64,000 nt of DNA from contig NZ_CP097157.1 in assembly GCF_023370075.1 (NCBI RefSeq), positions 98,629 to 162,628 on the forward strand. Direction: 5' to 3'. This document shows, piece after piece, positions 1 to 8,696 of this stretch; positions within the stretch are counted from its first letter, which is position 1, and each line of letters begins with the position of its first letter. The position numbers and the translations under genes were made by a program. The notes beneath the pieces are model-generated. The model worked only from the letters and a program-made list of their open reading frames with translations. It was not told where the DNA came from and did not search any database. This DNA is from Deinococcus sp. QL22. GTDB taxonomy: Bacteria; Deinococcota; Deinococci; Deinococcales; Deinococcaceae.

Positions 1-2
1 TT

Positions 3-86
3 TATGCCATGAAGGTGGGTGACCTGCGGCAGCTCAACCTGACGCCCGTGCCCGCCGCACAGATCAATCTGGTCAACCATCGATGA
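3..86 (+). CDS. 3' end of an unidentified gene (partial)
   Basis: The frame is open from the window edge to a TGA and gives 27 residues ending QINLVNHR. The remainder lies outside the window. The tail is too short to assign to a family. Confidence 0.4.
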   Translation, partial: YAMKVGDLRQLNLTPVPAAQINLVNHR

Positions 87-240
87 CGCGTCCCCTGGAT
101 CGTTTAGAAGTTGAGCAGCTCAGCATTCACACCGTGGCGTAACTTCAATGACACTAGATCGAGGCCAGCTCACCCCTGTAGGTACTGCGGTTACGGACTA
201 CCTCTTTCTCTTACGATGCCTCTTCAGAATTCAGCCCCTT

Positions 241-276
241 GCTTTACGACGCACTTACCTTGCCAAGCTAGGTCGC
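241..276 (+). promoter_or_regulatory. Degenerate copy of the 14.7-kb PadR promoter/operator
   Basis: This stretch resembles 14672-14707, including the shared right half AAGCTAGGTCGC, but the left half of the inverted repeat is degraded. No PadR gene follows it, so it looks like a remnant. The match was made by eye. Confidence 0.3.
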
Positions 277-331
277 CTCATTCCTGCAACCTGTGAGGAG
301 ATTCTCCCAGGCTAAGCACGCGTTTTGCTCC

Positions 332-1126
332 TCAGAACTGTCGCCAGAACTCAATAGCAAAGTCCACCAGCTCCCGCTGTCGCATCAGCCGTGCTGTCGC
401 AGACCCTACTTGCCCCTTCCTGATGCCCCCATTGGTTTCAAAAGCCAGTTTGACGGGTGGGAACGTCTCTTCGTCGTAGTCCAAATCCTCAAACGTTACC
501 CACTGCTGTTCACCGTTCAAGAGGATGGGTGCGCCCTGTGTGACGGTCCCTCGCCTCCCTGTCCTGATCTCAGCAAGATGCAGACTCGTATTCTTCTCGG
601 TGCCCAGGAGCAATACCCGCGCATCCAAATCGTACAGCCGAGCGAGTGGTGAACTTTCCCCCAGCGAGAACGGCAGGTGGTGATCCGCTGTGACATCGCA
701 GGCTTTCTGACCCCAAGCAGCGAAGGACGAGTGCGGGTGGTGACTGCGGAGGACATCCGGCCAACTTCGGAAGCTTTCTGCGATTTGTCCCATGCTCCGT
801 GTGGGGGTGCGTGCCGGGTCAAAGGCAGGCATGTTTGCGCGGATGATGGAGTGCCAAGATTCAGGAACAGGGGGCTGGTTCCAATCTTTTGGGTCCGTAA
901 GGCTCCCACTGTGTGCGGGCATCACCAGGGTTCCTTCGAACGTCAGCACGTCTTGGAGGGCTTGGATGACCGCAACGGGACCACCAACCACCCAGCCAAG
1001 TGCGCTCAGGCTGGCATGGACGAGTAGGGTGTCTCCAGTTTGAACTCCCAGTGTGCGGAGGTCAGCTGCCAGACTTTCCCGGGTTCGTGGAAGATCAGCA
1101 AGAGCAATGGCGTCGACTTCAGACAT
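332..1126 (-). CDS. AAC(3)-family aminoglycoside N-acetyltransferase
   Basis: The product has 264 residues, the usual length for the antibiotic N-acetyltransferase (AAC(3)/YokD) family, which moves acetyl from acetyl-CoA to the 3-amino group of 2-deoxystreptamine aminoglycosides or to unknown substrates. Family landmarks are VHASLSALG (36-44), GTLVMPAHS (65-73), RTPTRSMG (106-113), [10 protein letters not shown] (130-139) and a VLLLG strand near 171-175. It is a soluble cytoplasmic enzyme. The gene stands alone, and the transposase fragment upstream of its start faces away from it. Many environmental members of this family have no proven resistance role, so the enzyme class is secure but resistance is not. 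Confidence 0.87.
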   Translation of the reverse strand: MSEVDAIALADLPRTRESLAADLRTLGVQTGDTLLVHASLSALGWVVGGPVAVIQALQDVLTFEGTLVMPAHSGSLTDPKDWNQPPVPESWHSIIRANMPAFDPARTPTRSMGQIAESFRSWPDVLRSHHPHSSFAAWGQKACDVTADHHLPFSLGESSPLARLYDLDARVLLLGTEKNTSLHLAEIRTGRRGTVTQGAPILLNGEQQWVTFEDLDYDEETFPPVKLAFETNGGIRKGQVGSATARLMRQRELVDFAIEFWRQF

Positions 1127-1202
1127 GCTGGTTGTAAGGTAATGCAGAACAGGGAGCAGTTGATTGGGGATACCTCGCTTCTAAGGCTCTTCCGCACTCC
1201 CG

Positions 1203-1460
1203 GTGCAGGCCACTGGCCACGTGATAGGTCAATGGATGAGCGATCTTCAAGCAGTTCTGGACCGGCTACTCCCAGCCGAGCTTACTCTTCAGGTTGTCAG
1301 CACCAGGCTTCAGGAAGCGTCTCTGGAGTTCACGTTGGCCAGCACTCGAACATCCGTGCCGTGCCCGAGGTGCGCGTCGTTGTCTACAAGTGTATACAGC
1401 CACTCCAAGCGCCAAGTGCAGGATGTGCCGTGGTGCACGCTGCCTGTTCCCTCCACGTAA
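1203..1460 (+). pseudogene. N-terminal fragment of an ISL3 transposase
   Basis: The 85-residue frame carries the ISL3 zinc-binding start: CPRC, then SVYSHSKRQVQDVPW, the position of the Y-x-x-R-x-DLP segment. It stops before the second zinc pair and the catalytic domain. No terminal repeats are visible. It differs in sequence from the ISL3 at 33.7-35.4 kb, so it comes from another element. Confidence 0.6.
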
Positions 1461-1582
1461 GAACGTCTTTTAAACCTCTATTTTACCTTTGTAAACCGCT
1501 CCAGACTTGAGGCACTTCTGGGGAGAATTGGTGGTGAGAGGAACAGGAAACCCCAGCACTGAGCCGGGGCGCACGGGAGAAC

Positions 1583-2059
1583 TTATTTTTTCCTAGAACG
1601 AGCTTTGGCTTTCCTGTTCGCGCTGCCTAATTTCTGGCCCTTGAGAAAGCTGGCTTCCAGCTGCTGACGGGTGTGGGCGGCCAACGCCTTAAAGTCCACG
1701 GCTCCAGATTCAATGCTTTCGAGGGAGACGCGGGGGGAAAAAGCCCGGCCTTCTCTCAGTTGCGCGTCTATTTTCTCAAACCAGGCCTGAAATTCAGGCG
1801 TCACTTCAAACAGCATGTCTCTGGCCAATTTGTTGTAGGTCTCACCGTCTCCGCTTCGCCGCTTGAACTGTTTGGGCAGTTCGAAGCGGGCCCCCGGAAG
1901 CTTGACCGCTTCGATCTTGCCCTCACGCACAGCAATCTGAAACTGCTTAACAAAGGCGTCACTGCGTTGAAGATTGCTGAGTTTTTGAACCTGTTCACTG
2001 AGTTTGAGATAAGCCATAAGGTGTTGTATCAGTTCACTTAAAAAGAAGGAAGAGGTCAT
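1583..2059 (-). CDS. Hypothetical basic protein
   Basis: I do not recognise this protein. The frame gives 158 residues, mostly helical and charged, ending in a Lys/Arg-rich tail (NRKAKARSRKK) that could bind nucleic acid. An internal ATG at 2017 would give a 144-residue form starting MAYLKLSEQVQKL, which looks more natural. Neither start has a clear ribosome site. Composition and codon choice look genuine, and there are no membrane segments. Confidence 0.5.
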   Translation of the reverse strand: MTSSFFLSELIQHLMAYLKLSEQVQKLSNLQRSDAFVKQFQIAVREGKIEAVKLPGARFELPKQFKRRSGDGETYNKLARDMLFEVTPEFQAWFEKIDAQLREGRAFSPRVSLESIESGAVDFKALAAHTRQQLEASFLKGQKLGSANRKAKARSRKK

Positions 2060-2277
2060 TTAATTAAAAATTTGGGCTTATGCTTGATATCGCAGTGTTT
2101 GTTGAAGAGCTCGCAGCAAAGCGGAAATGCGGTTCAGCAGGATCTGGAAAAGTATTGTGATTCAACGCTCTGACCCGATCTTCAAGGTCGGTTCCGCTCT
2201 TTGGACAGCAAGGTTCTTTCACCTCCACCGTACTAAGCCACTCAGACACATCGGTAGCTAACCCCTGGTTATGGCCC

Positions 2278-3162
2278 TCATTCCGTGAAGATCAGACGCA
2301 ATTGCGCTTGCACCACTGCTGGGAGACTCTGACGCCAGGCCATGCGGAAGGGCAGGGCTGGACACGGATCATGCACAGGCCGGAACGTGACCCCAGGATG
2401 AGCGAGAGCCGTCAGGGAACGGACGATCAAAAACAGGCCCTCCTGCTCAGCGACGAGGTGCATCACGCCCGCAAACGAGTACATCCGCGCGCCAGTGTTG
2501 ATGACCTCTCGGGGTTGAACGCCTGTTTGGGTGAACACGCCTTGCCAGTAGTCATATAGGTCTGGGTTACTCTCCCGCGAGTTGAGCAGGAGGGGCTGAC
2601 CCTGCAGAGCCTGGAAGGGAACCCGATCCAATGAAGCCAGGGGATGCCCCACCGGCAGGGCGAGCCAGAACTCCTCCATCCAGAGCCGCCGCTGCTGGAT
2701 GCCGGGGCAACGAACCTGTGGTGCGACAAAAAACCCTACATCCAGACTGTCGGTCGTCAAGCCATGGAGTTGTTCCAGGGTGGTGCCCTCGATCTGCTGA
2801 AGCTTCAACCCCGGCATCGCTTGAATCAGCTGCCCAAGGTGAGCCGGAATATCCGTCTGACCGACGTAATCCGCGAAGCCCACGCGCAGAACCTGAGGCA
2901 CGCTGTCCCGGCGCAATGCCTGAAGTCCCTCATCGAGGGTGGTGAGCACGGTGCGGGTCAACTCTAGGAGACGCTCGCCCTCCGGGGTCAGTGTGACGCG
3001 GCGGCTGGTTCGCTGGAACAAGGTCACGCCCAACTCGCCCTCTAGGCGCTGAAGCTGATGGCTGAGGGCGGGCTGGGTCATGTACAGCCGTGCGGCGGCT
3101 CGGGTGAAGTTCAGCTCTTCCGCAAGCATCACAAAGGCCCGCAGATGGCGAAGTTCCAGCAT
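2278..3162 (-). CDS. LysR-family transcriptional regulator
   Basis: The product has 294 residues, typical for LysR proteins. An N-terminal winged helix (residues 1-60, with RAAARLYMTQPALSHQLQRL as the recognition region) is followed by a substrate-binding domain that starts near residue 90 (LRVGFADYVG). I chose the ATG at 3162 because it gives the canonical MLELRHLRAF start; the frame runs 39 codons further up without family similarity. It is transcribed divergently from the VOC gene at 3239, the usual arrangement for a LysR protein and its target. The inducer is unknown. Confidence 0.9.
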   Translation of the reverse strand: MLELRHLRAFVMLAEELNFTRAAARLYMTQPALSHQLQRLEGELGVTLFQRTSRRVTLTPEGERLLELTRTVLTTLDEGLQALRRDSVPQVLRVGFADYVGQTDIPAHLGQLIQAMPGLKLQQIEGTTLEQLHGLTTDSLDVGFFVAPQVRCPGIQQRRLWMEEFWLALPVGHPLASLDRVPFQALQGQPLLLNSRESNPDLYDYWQGVFTQTGVQPREVINTGARMYSFAGVMHLVAEQEGLFLIVRSLTALAHPGVTFRPVHDPCPALPFRMAWRQSLPAVVQAQLRLIFTE

Positions 3163-3238
3163 GATCCATGCATTGTAGGCATAGATCTCGGCTCGAAAAG
3201 CATGAGACTTCCGGTGGTGGGACATCCACACTAGAGCG
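3163..3238. promoter_or_regulatory. Divergent LysR/VOC promoter region
   Basis: This 76-bp gap separates two divergent starts and must hold both promoters and the likely LysR site. For the rightward gene a weak -10 (CACACT, 3227-3232) lies 6 nt before the ATG, matching the leaderless layout elsewhere in the window. I could not pick out a clear T-N11-A operator. Confidence 0.4.
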
Positions 3239-3631
3239 ATGGACAACACCGTACACGAACTCCGACTAGTCATTACCACCCGTGACTACGAACGCAGCAA
3301 AGCCTTCTACCAGGCGCTGCTCGGCACGCGGGCCTTGGGCGCTTGGGAGTCATCCGAAGGCCGCGTCATTATTCTAGAAGCAGGTCGGGCCACGCTGGAG
3401 ATCGTGGATGAGAATCACGCGGAGCGGATTGACGAGATCGAGGTGGGGCGGCGGGTGTCCGGTAATCTGCGGCTGGCTCTGGGTCTGCCCGATAGCGGGG
3501 CGGCAGCGGCGCTGGCTCAGCAGGTCGGTGGCGTGCTGACGAACCCGGTCACACAAACCCCCTGGAATTCTCTGAATGCCCGGGTGCTGAGTCCGGATGG
3601 CCTGCAGGTGACACTCTTTACCGACCAATAA
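3239..3631 (+). CDS. VOC (glyoxalase/bleomycin resistance-like) protein
   Basis: The 130-residue product fits one VOC module. It has a beta-strand start ELRLVITTRDYERSKAFYQALLG, a central ILEAGRATLEIVDENHA strand with a Glu in a metal-ligand position, and a final RVLSPDGLQVTLFTD. Members act as metal-dependent lyases, dioxygenases or ligand-binding resistance proteins; the substrate cannot be read from sequence. Its head-to-head position with the LysR gene suggests it is that regulator's target. Confidence 0.82.
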   Translation: MDNTVHELRLVITTRDYERSKAFYQALLGTRALGAWESSEGRVIILEAGRATLEIVDENHAERIDEIEVGRRVSGNLRLALGLPDSGAAAALAQQVGGVLTNPVTQTPWNSLNARVLSPDGLQVTLFTDQ

Positions 3632-3891
3632 CGCCAACAGATCCAACTGCGGAAAGGACATCTTGACCTTGTTCGTTCAGGCTGGCGCTCTCAGCCGTTG
3701 TGCCCAACGTTGCCCTGGCAGATACAGGATGCCGTGTCTCGGCGCACCTCGCCCACAGTGGTGGCCCTTAGTTGCTCGACAAAGGGGCAAACCAGGCGCG
3801 TATTGTGCGCCGGAACAAGCCCGTGGGGACGTCCATGCTGGATCGATCAGATGGCTTCATCCAGTGCCGCCTCACCGCATACCTTGGAGGT

Positions 3892-4469
3892 ATGAGCGTC
3901 TTCACCCTGAAAGCCATGAGCGTGGACAAGTACCTGCGCACCGAGGAGTGCACCCCAGTGAAGCGCGAGTACGTGGGCGGTGATGTGTACCCGCTGCATG
4001 GCGTGGGCAACGTACAGGCCGGAACCAGTCAGGCCCACGCCGAAATCTGCGGCAACATCTACGCCACGCTGCACGGCCCCACCAAAACCAAGGGGTGTCG
4101 CCTGTACCAGAGCGAGATGAAACTGAGGATCGAAAGCAGCAATACCTTCTCTTACCCCGACGTGATGGCTGTGTAACTTGGTTCTAGGAACCCGACAGCC
4201 ACCCATAAAACCCAACCCTTCTGCTGGTCGAAGTGCTATCAAAGAGTACGGCGCAGAATGACCGTTTGGGCAAATATGCCGCCTACACCGCCCTGCCCAG
4301 CCTTCAGACCTACCTGATCGTGGAGCAGCAGGAGCGGCGGGTGTACGCCTATTCCTGGCGGGGCGAGGAATGGACGCTGGCAGAGCTGGCGAATACGGGC
4401 AGCGTGGACATGGCCTGCATGAGCCGCAAGCTAAGCCTCGATGACATTTACGGCGATGTTCCTGTATGA
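3892..4469 (+). pseudogene. Uma2-family (DUF820) endonuclease, broken
   Basis: Two frames hold the two halves of a Uma2 restriction-endonuclease-fold protein. The first (3892-4176) has YLRTEECTPVKREYVGGDVY and HAEICGNIYATL, the second (4233-4469) has STAQNDRLGKYAAYTALPSL and YLIVEQQERRVYAY. A frame change and probably a small deletion between 4177 and 4232 remove the middle, where the catalytic Asp segment should be. The gene is therefore probably inactive. Uma2 proteins are abundant in Deinococcus and cyanobacteria and their biological role is unclear. Confidence 0.75.
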
Positions 4470-4831
4470 ACGGGTTCAACCCAGCACAAGAACGCCTGAC
4501 CTCTTCCATGTGGAGCACAGCTCTAAAGGTTGATGCTCAGCACACGCAAGTCAGCCCATTGCTCCCGGCAACCCACCAAACCTCGGCGTGCCGCCGCTCA
4601 CCTCATCAGATGAGGTTGATCTGGTGTGGAACTGGAGCGGGTTCCAGTCGCTCTCCATCAGCAGTTGGGTGCCAGACCCAGGACAACCTCCAAAGCTTTG
4701 AAATGGCCCGCAAGTTGAATCTGAGAAGATCTACACTCCTGTTTGCACATTTTTGAATGAGATCATTTTTTCATTCCGCTGCCATTTCTTCGTGGACTGG
4801 CACAGTGGATGCCCTACCCTAGAAGGACACC
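4470..4831. other. Intergenic, nothing recognised
   Basis: I see no coding frame with natural composition here. There is one short hairpin (CCTCATCAGATGAGG, 4600-4614) and an A+T-rich patch near 4750-4780. The last 20 bases carry AAGGA, the ribosome site of the next gene. Confidence 0.4.
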
Positions 4832-5854
4832 ATGACGCGCCACCAACCTGCTCCCCTTCTCCCCCACCTTGCTCCGCTTGCTGTACCGTCCCGGGAGGAG
4901 CTCCGTCAGTTGCTCTTAAACCGGGAATTCAGCGCCCTCACTGAGCGCTTCGCACAACTGCACACCGCTGAGGCGCAAGGACTGATCAGTGAACGTCAGC
5001 TGGAACGTGCCTACGACGGGGCCCTGAACTACCGGGAGGAGCTGACCGTGCCCCTGCGGGAGTGGGCCGCGGGAGCACCGAGCTTCTATCCGGCACAGGC
5101 GGCATTGGGCGTTCACCTGTTTGGGCAAGCCCTGAAACTGCGCACTATGCGCCGTGCTGTCGATATTCCCGAAGAGAACGTCGAGCGCATGGTCGGCGCC
5201 ATGATGGCCGCTCAAGCGCAGCTCCGGCACGCTGTAGCGCTTGATCCCAAGGCGTCGCTCGCCCTCATCTCCTTGATGTTCATTGAAATGCAGATGGGCA
5301 ACCGCGCCTGGCAGCTGTATGTGGAGGCGATACAGAAGACGCCGAACTCCATGCTGGTTCGGTTGGCGATGCTGCGCAACCTGCGCACCGAATGGGGCGG
5401 CAGCGAGCAGCAACAGCTGGAGTTTCTCAACCGGCCCGAACACGACTCTCTCAGTGAAGAGGAACGGCACGAACTCAACGCCCGGCAGCTCACGCAACTG
5501 GCCCATTGGCAACTGCATTTTGCCAAGGATGCCAAAGCGGCCAAACGCACGGCTCAAGCTTCCCTTGCTCTTGTCGAAACGCCGTACGCCCTGCTGGCGC
5601 TTGCGGACAGCTCCGCCCCACTCCGACGAGTGAAAGGACTCAGCCGGGCGCTGGAACTGGCACCGCACGACCTGCATCTCCAAGCGTCTCACGCTTCCGC
5701 TCGGCTGGAAAGCTGGGCTCCAGCCGCTCCTGAGTTCGCGCGTCTGCGCGAAGCGGCCGACTGGGGTGAAGCCTACGCCACAGACCTCTTGTCCGTGGAG
5801 CTGCCGCTGTGGATTTGGCGCATCCGGGCCTTCATCCTTCTGTTTGTGCGGTGA
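4832..5854 (+). CDS. DUF4034 domain protein
   Basis: The 340-residue soluble protein matches the DUF4034 plan. It has an N-terminal REELRQLLLNREFSALTERF helix, a linker domain, then TPR-like helices around LRHAVALDPKASLALI and the family signature LRTEWGGS (residues 184-191). The function of DUF4034 is unknown; it is often a lone protein with a helical-repeat scaffold. AAGGA lies 6 bases before the ATG. The last residues (PLWIWRIRAFILLFVR) are oddly hydrophobic and end about 40 bp before the IS6, so the original C-terminus may have been replaced by the insertion. Confidence 0.72.
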   Translation: MTRHQPAPLLPHLAPLAVPSREELRQLLLNREFSALTERFAQLHTAEAQGLISERQLERAYDGALNYREELTVPLREWAAGAPSFYPAQAALGVHLFGQALKLRTMRRAVDIPEENVERMVGAMMAAQAQLRHAVALDPKASLALISLMFIEMQMGNRAWQLYVEAIQKTPNSMLVRLAMLRNLRTEWGGSEQQQLEFLNRPEHDSLSEEERHELNARQLTQLAHWQLHFAKDAKAAKRTAQASLALVETPYALLALADSSAPLRRVKGLSRALELAPHDLHLQASHASARLESWAPAAPEFARLREAADWGEAYATDLLSVELPLWIWRIRAFILLFVR

Positions 5855-5893
5855 TGGATGAGGTAGAGAGCATCCTGCTGAAGAACTCACGTG

Positions 5894-6709
5894 GGGGTTC
5901 TGGCAACTTAACCTGAGCAGGGCTAGCGTAGCGTAGCAGGCAGCTTGAGAATCAAGCTGCCTGCTGCATCGCCTCTTGCCAGAGGAGAAGAGCTGCGGTG
6001 TAGTTGCTTCGTCTGAGGGCAGCGGGGATGGTCGTTCGGGTCGGGCGGTGAAGGTTCGAGACTCGGGCAGGCAGCGCTAGGAATTCCTGCGTGCGCCGCC
6101 GTCGTTTGAAGCCGAGCTGGCTGCGTTCCTGTTGCCGTGTTTGTCGATGCGACTGTTCCACGAGGTTGTTGCAGTGGGCGGTGGAGACCACCTGAAGGTG
6201 TTCCACAGTGTGGAGCACAGGAAGCTCCCACAGAGCTGCCCCACAGCTCCACAACTTGTCGGTATGAATGACCTCCGGCACGTCGTATGGCTCCAACAAG
6301 CGCACGAAAAAAGATTTGGCAGCCTCAGTATCTCGGGATTCCTGAAGAAGGATGTCCAGCACGTCGCCACGTTCGTCGACCGCCCGCCACAACCAGTGCT
6401 TCACCCCACCGACCTTGACGCAGAGCTCGTCCAGAGGCCATCGAGAACCCCGGCGGGGTTCTCGATGGCGCAGTTCTTCGGTCAGGAGCGGCGCAAAAGG
6501 GATGTTCCACTGCCGGAGGGTCTCGTGGCTCACCTGGATGCCGCGCTCATGGAGCAGTTCCTGCACGTCGCGCTGGCTGAGGGGAAAACGGTGACACAGC
6601 CGCAGGGCGTAGCAGATGACGCTGAGGGGAAAACGATGACGATAGGGCTTCCGGTCAGTCACAGCTCACCATCCTACCGGCCCTACCGGCCTTAAGTTGC
6701 CAGCACCCC
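5894..6709 (-). mobile_element. IS6-family insertion sequence
   Basis: Inverted ends share CTGGCAACTTAA (left 5900-5911, right complement 6692-6703), and upstream of that GGGGT on both sides. The element is about 816 bp with one transposase frame, the normal IS6 size. The expected 8-bp target duplication is absent (left CTCACGTG, right TCTGCTTA), as is common for IS6 elements resolved by recombination. Confidence 0.85.
5952..6662 (-). CDS. IS6-family transposase
   Basis: The 236-residue frame is full length. The helix-turn-helix (about 28-52, LSQRDVQELLHERGIQVSHE) precedes a DDE domain with D78 (WPLDEL), D135 (IHTDKLWS) and E169 (NNLVEQSHR), followed by the IS6 signature RQTRQQERSQLGFKRRRRTQEFL. 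All catalytic residues are present, so it could be active. Confidence 0.93.
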   Translation of the reverse strand: MTDRKPYRHRFPLSVICYALRLCHRFPLSQRDVQELLHERGIQVSHETLRQWNIPFAPLLTEELRHREPRRGSRWPLDELCVKVGGVKHWLWRAVDERGDVLDILLQESRDTEAAKSFFVRLLEPYDVPEVIHTDKLWSCGAALWELPVLHTVEHLQVVSTAHCNNLVEQSHRQTRQQERSQLGFKRRRRTQEFLALPARVSNLHRPTRTTIPAALRRSNYTAALLLWQEAMQQAA

Positions 6710-7167
6710 TCTGCTTATGTACCACGCCTCATAGGGTTCGCCATTGCTTCTCTGTATTGAAGGTGTTGCGTCAGACCACCAGAACGACCTGTCGATGACA
6801 GTTATAGCGTTCCAGTTCGGGGAACCAGATCAAGCTCGATGTCCGCGCGGTTGAGCGCGCCCCTGAGCTTAAATACGCTGAAGAGAGCGTGCGCCACCCT
6901 CAGAAACACGACTGGGGCTGAATACACCTCATCGTGGGCGGCGATGTCCAGCACGAAGCTACCGGAGGGCAGGGGCTGCGTTTGATTCGCCTGTCCCGTC
7001 ACTCCGCGCAGGACGGCCGCGTGGTAGTCCATAGGCAACCCAAGGCGCTGTTGTGGAATATCATTTCCCTCGAGCTTGTCCCAGGGGTGACATTCAGGAA
7101 GGCGGACTCTGAACAAGCCAGATTGATCCGGGGTAAATGTGGCACCTAAGTACACCGCATTTAACAT

Positions 7168-8195
7168 CTAGATAAACTTTGCTCCAAGAATCTTCAGCGC
7201 AGTCACGAGTGCGGCCCGGAGTTCAGTCACGGAGTTGTAACAACGCCGCGGCATCAGAATCCCCTTCAACTTTCGCCACACCCCCTCAATCAGATTGAGA
7301 AAGGGCGCATACGGGGGAAGGTATCGAAGGAACAGTCCCTGCCGTTCCCAAGAGGCTTGTTGTTCCCTGAGCTTCGCGCCCTTGTGAAAGGGCGCGTTGT
7401 CCAAGACGACAACCGTGAGCTGCTGTGGGTCACAGCCGGAGGCCAAGGTGTTCAAATAGGCGATCACCTGCTCCCCAGTGCAGCTGCCTTGCAGTTCGCG
7501 AACCTCCAGCACTTCTTCGCAGGTATGCAAGCTGTAGGTGCCGATGAGGTTGATCCTTCCAGACGATCCCCACCGAGTGGGGATCTCAAACTGTTGCCCA
7601 GAGCCCCGCTTAAACCACGTCGCTCCCACCGACAACATCAGAGAAAGTCCGGTCTGGTCGAGATATTTCAGGGTCAGCTTGCCGTCCAGTGCCCCCTTTT
7701 TAGAGTCTCCAAGGAGGCTTGATGTGGTGCAACGATTTCAGGGTCAAGTGTCTGAGCGGGTGAATATCGGGCGCGTTTCCAGCTGTATCCCAGGCGTTGC
7801 AGATGATTGGCCAGCGCACGAGGTCGAATCACGACCCCGAACTGCTGTGCGAGGCCCTCGCACAGCAGTGGAGCGTTCCAGAAGCGCTGCTCTCGAAGTT
7901 TCTCGTGGAGAAACTGCTCCATCTCGGGTGTGACTTTCGAAGGCTGTCCGGGTGGACACTCGTCGGCCAATCCTGGAATGCCACGCTCCTCGAAACGGGT
8001 GAAATCATGGTGGATAGCCTGATGGTTCCGGCCAAAATGCGCGGAGAGTTGGGGAATGCTCCAGCCCTGTCGATGCAGCCGGAGGATGCTCGCCCGCAGG
8101 CGAACCTTCGGGTGAGTATAAGGACTGGTCTCCAGATCCCGAAGCAGCGCATCAGCAGCTTCAGAAATCTCGATGCGGCGAGCAGGACGGGCCAT
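7168..8195 (-). CDS. IS630 transposase in two frames (-1 shift)
   Basis: The upstream frame (8195-7674) encodes the helix-turn-helix half, and the downstream frame (7168 up to about 7703) the DDE half with YLDQTGLSL, VVVLDNAPFH and LPPYAPFLNLIEGVW. They join by a -1 shift at an A5G5 run, after which the protein reads KKGALDGKLTLKYLDQTG. The expected product is about 340 residues. A -1 shift at such a run is known as a control device in this family, but a simple mutation would look the same. Confidence 0.82.
7691..7703 (-). other. Candidate -1 frameshift site in IS630-1
   Basis: On the coding strand the run reads CTAAAAAGGGGGC. Slippage from AAA-AGG to AAA-AAG brings the ribosome into the frame of the catalytic half. 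Confidence 0.5.
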
Positions 8196-8469
8196 GCTTA
8201 ACTCTACATGCTAAATGCGTTGTACTTAACAACCCGTACCGGGGCATGCCCTTGATGTAGTGCAGCGAAACAGCTGCTTCATAGGGCGGCCAGTGATACC
8301 CGGGAGTGGCATCAACGGCATCGACAGCTGACGCAGCTCCCAGGTAAAAGTCCATTGGCCGCTGCTTGGTCCAGATGCGCGCAGTCAGATTGGGGCAATC
8401 ACGTACGACGTCAATGATCGGCATGGTGCCACTGTAGGGCTAAGATCAAGTCAGCCCGTTCTCAGCACC

Positions 8470-8625
8470 CTGAAGATGCACTGACGGTGGGGGGGGTGCT
8501 CTAAATAAAAGCGTCCCAGACCAAAGAGGGGTTCAGGCGTTTCCACTGCTTATCCGTGAATTCTTCGCGCCACAGGCTAAAAAGATACTTCACTGCCCTT
8601 GGGTTCTACCCTTGGCATACGGACC
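8470..8625 (-). mobile_element. Internally deleted IS5 derivative (MITE-like)
   Basis: The left 13 bases (CCTGAAGATGCAC) match the left end of the complete IS5 at 22864, and from 8482 on the sequence follows the opposite end of that IS5 (compare 23604-23760) with scattered changes. Nearly the whole transposase gene has been lost between the two ends. Confidence 0.6.
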
Positions 8626-8632
8626 CTAGTGA

Positions 8633-8672
8633 AAGGCCCCCGCCCCAGCTTTGGCTGGCAGGCAGGGGCCTT
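8633..8672 (-). terminator. Terminator after the 8.7-10.2 kb lipoprotein gene
   Basis: The outer stem pairs AAGGCCCC with GGGGCCTT, with an inner CCAGC/GCTGG stem. It lies 25 bp past the stop codon. It is almost identical to the hairpin at 10495-10538. Confidence 0.7.
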
Positions 8673-8696
8673 GATCCAGTGGCCTGGAAGCAGGGG

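Larger units (their letters stand above)
7149..8226 (-). mobile_element. IS630-family element 1
   Basis: The element is 1078 bp and sits between TA dinucleotides (7147-7148 and 8227-8228), the IS630/Tc1 target duplication. Its ends are inverted repeats of about 26 bp: left AGTACACCGCATTTAACAT, right complement AGTACAACGCATTTAGCAT. It interrupts the gene described at 6802-8424. Confidence 0.88.
6802..8424 (-). pseudogene. 180-residue gene split by an IS630
   Basis: Two minus-strand pieces (8424-8227 and 7146-6802) flank the IS630. Removing the element and one TA joins codon TTG-TTA to GGT-GCC and gives one uninterrupted 180-residue frame reading PRYGLLGATFTPDQSGL across the junction. I do not recognise the protein. 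It is soluble and has a conserved-looking end (FLRVAHALFSVFKLRGALN). The exact frame restoration shows this was one gene before insertion. Confidence 0.78.

Noticed and set aside
1040..1510. 156-residue plus frame over the AAC(3) start
   Set aside because: It overlaps two better frames and has no family similarity.
5886..6717. 8-bp target duplication around the IS6
   Set aside because: The flanking octamers (CTCACGTG and TCTGCTTA) do not match.
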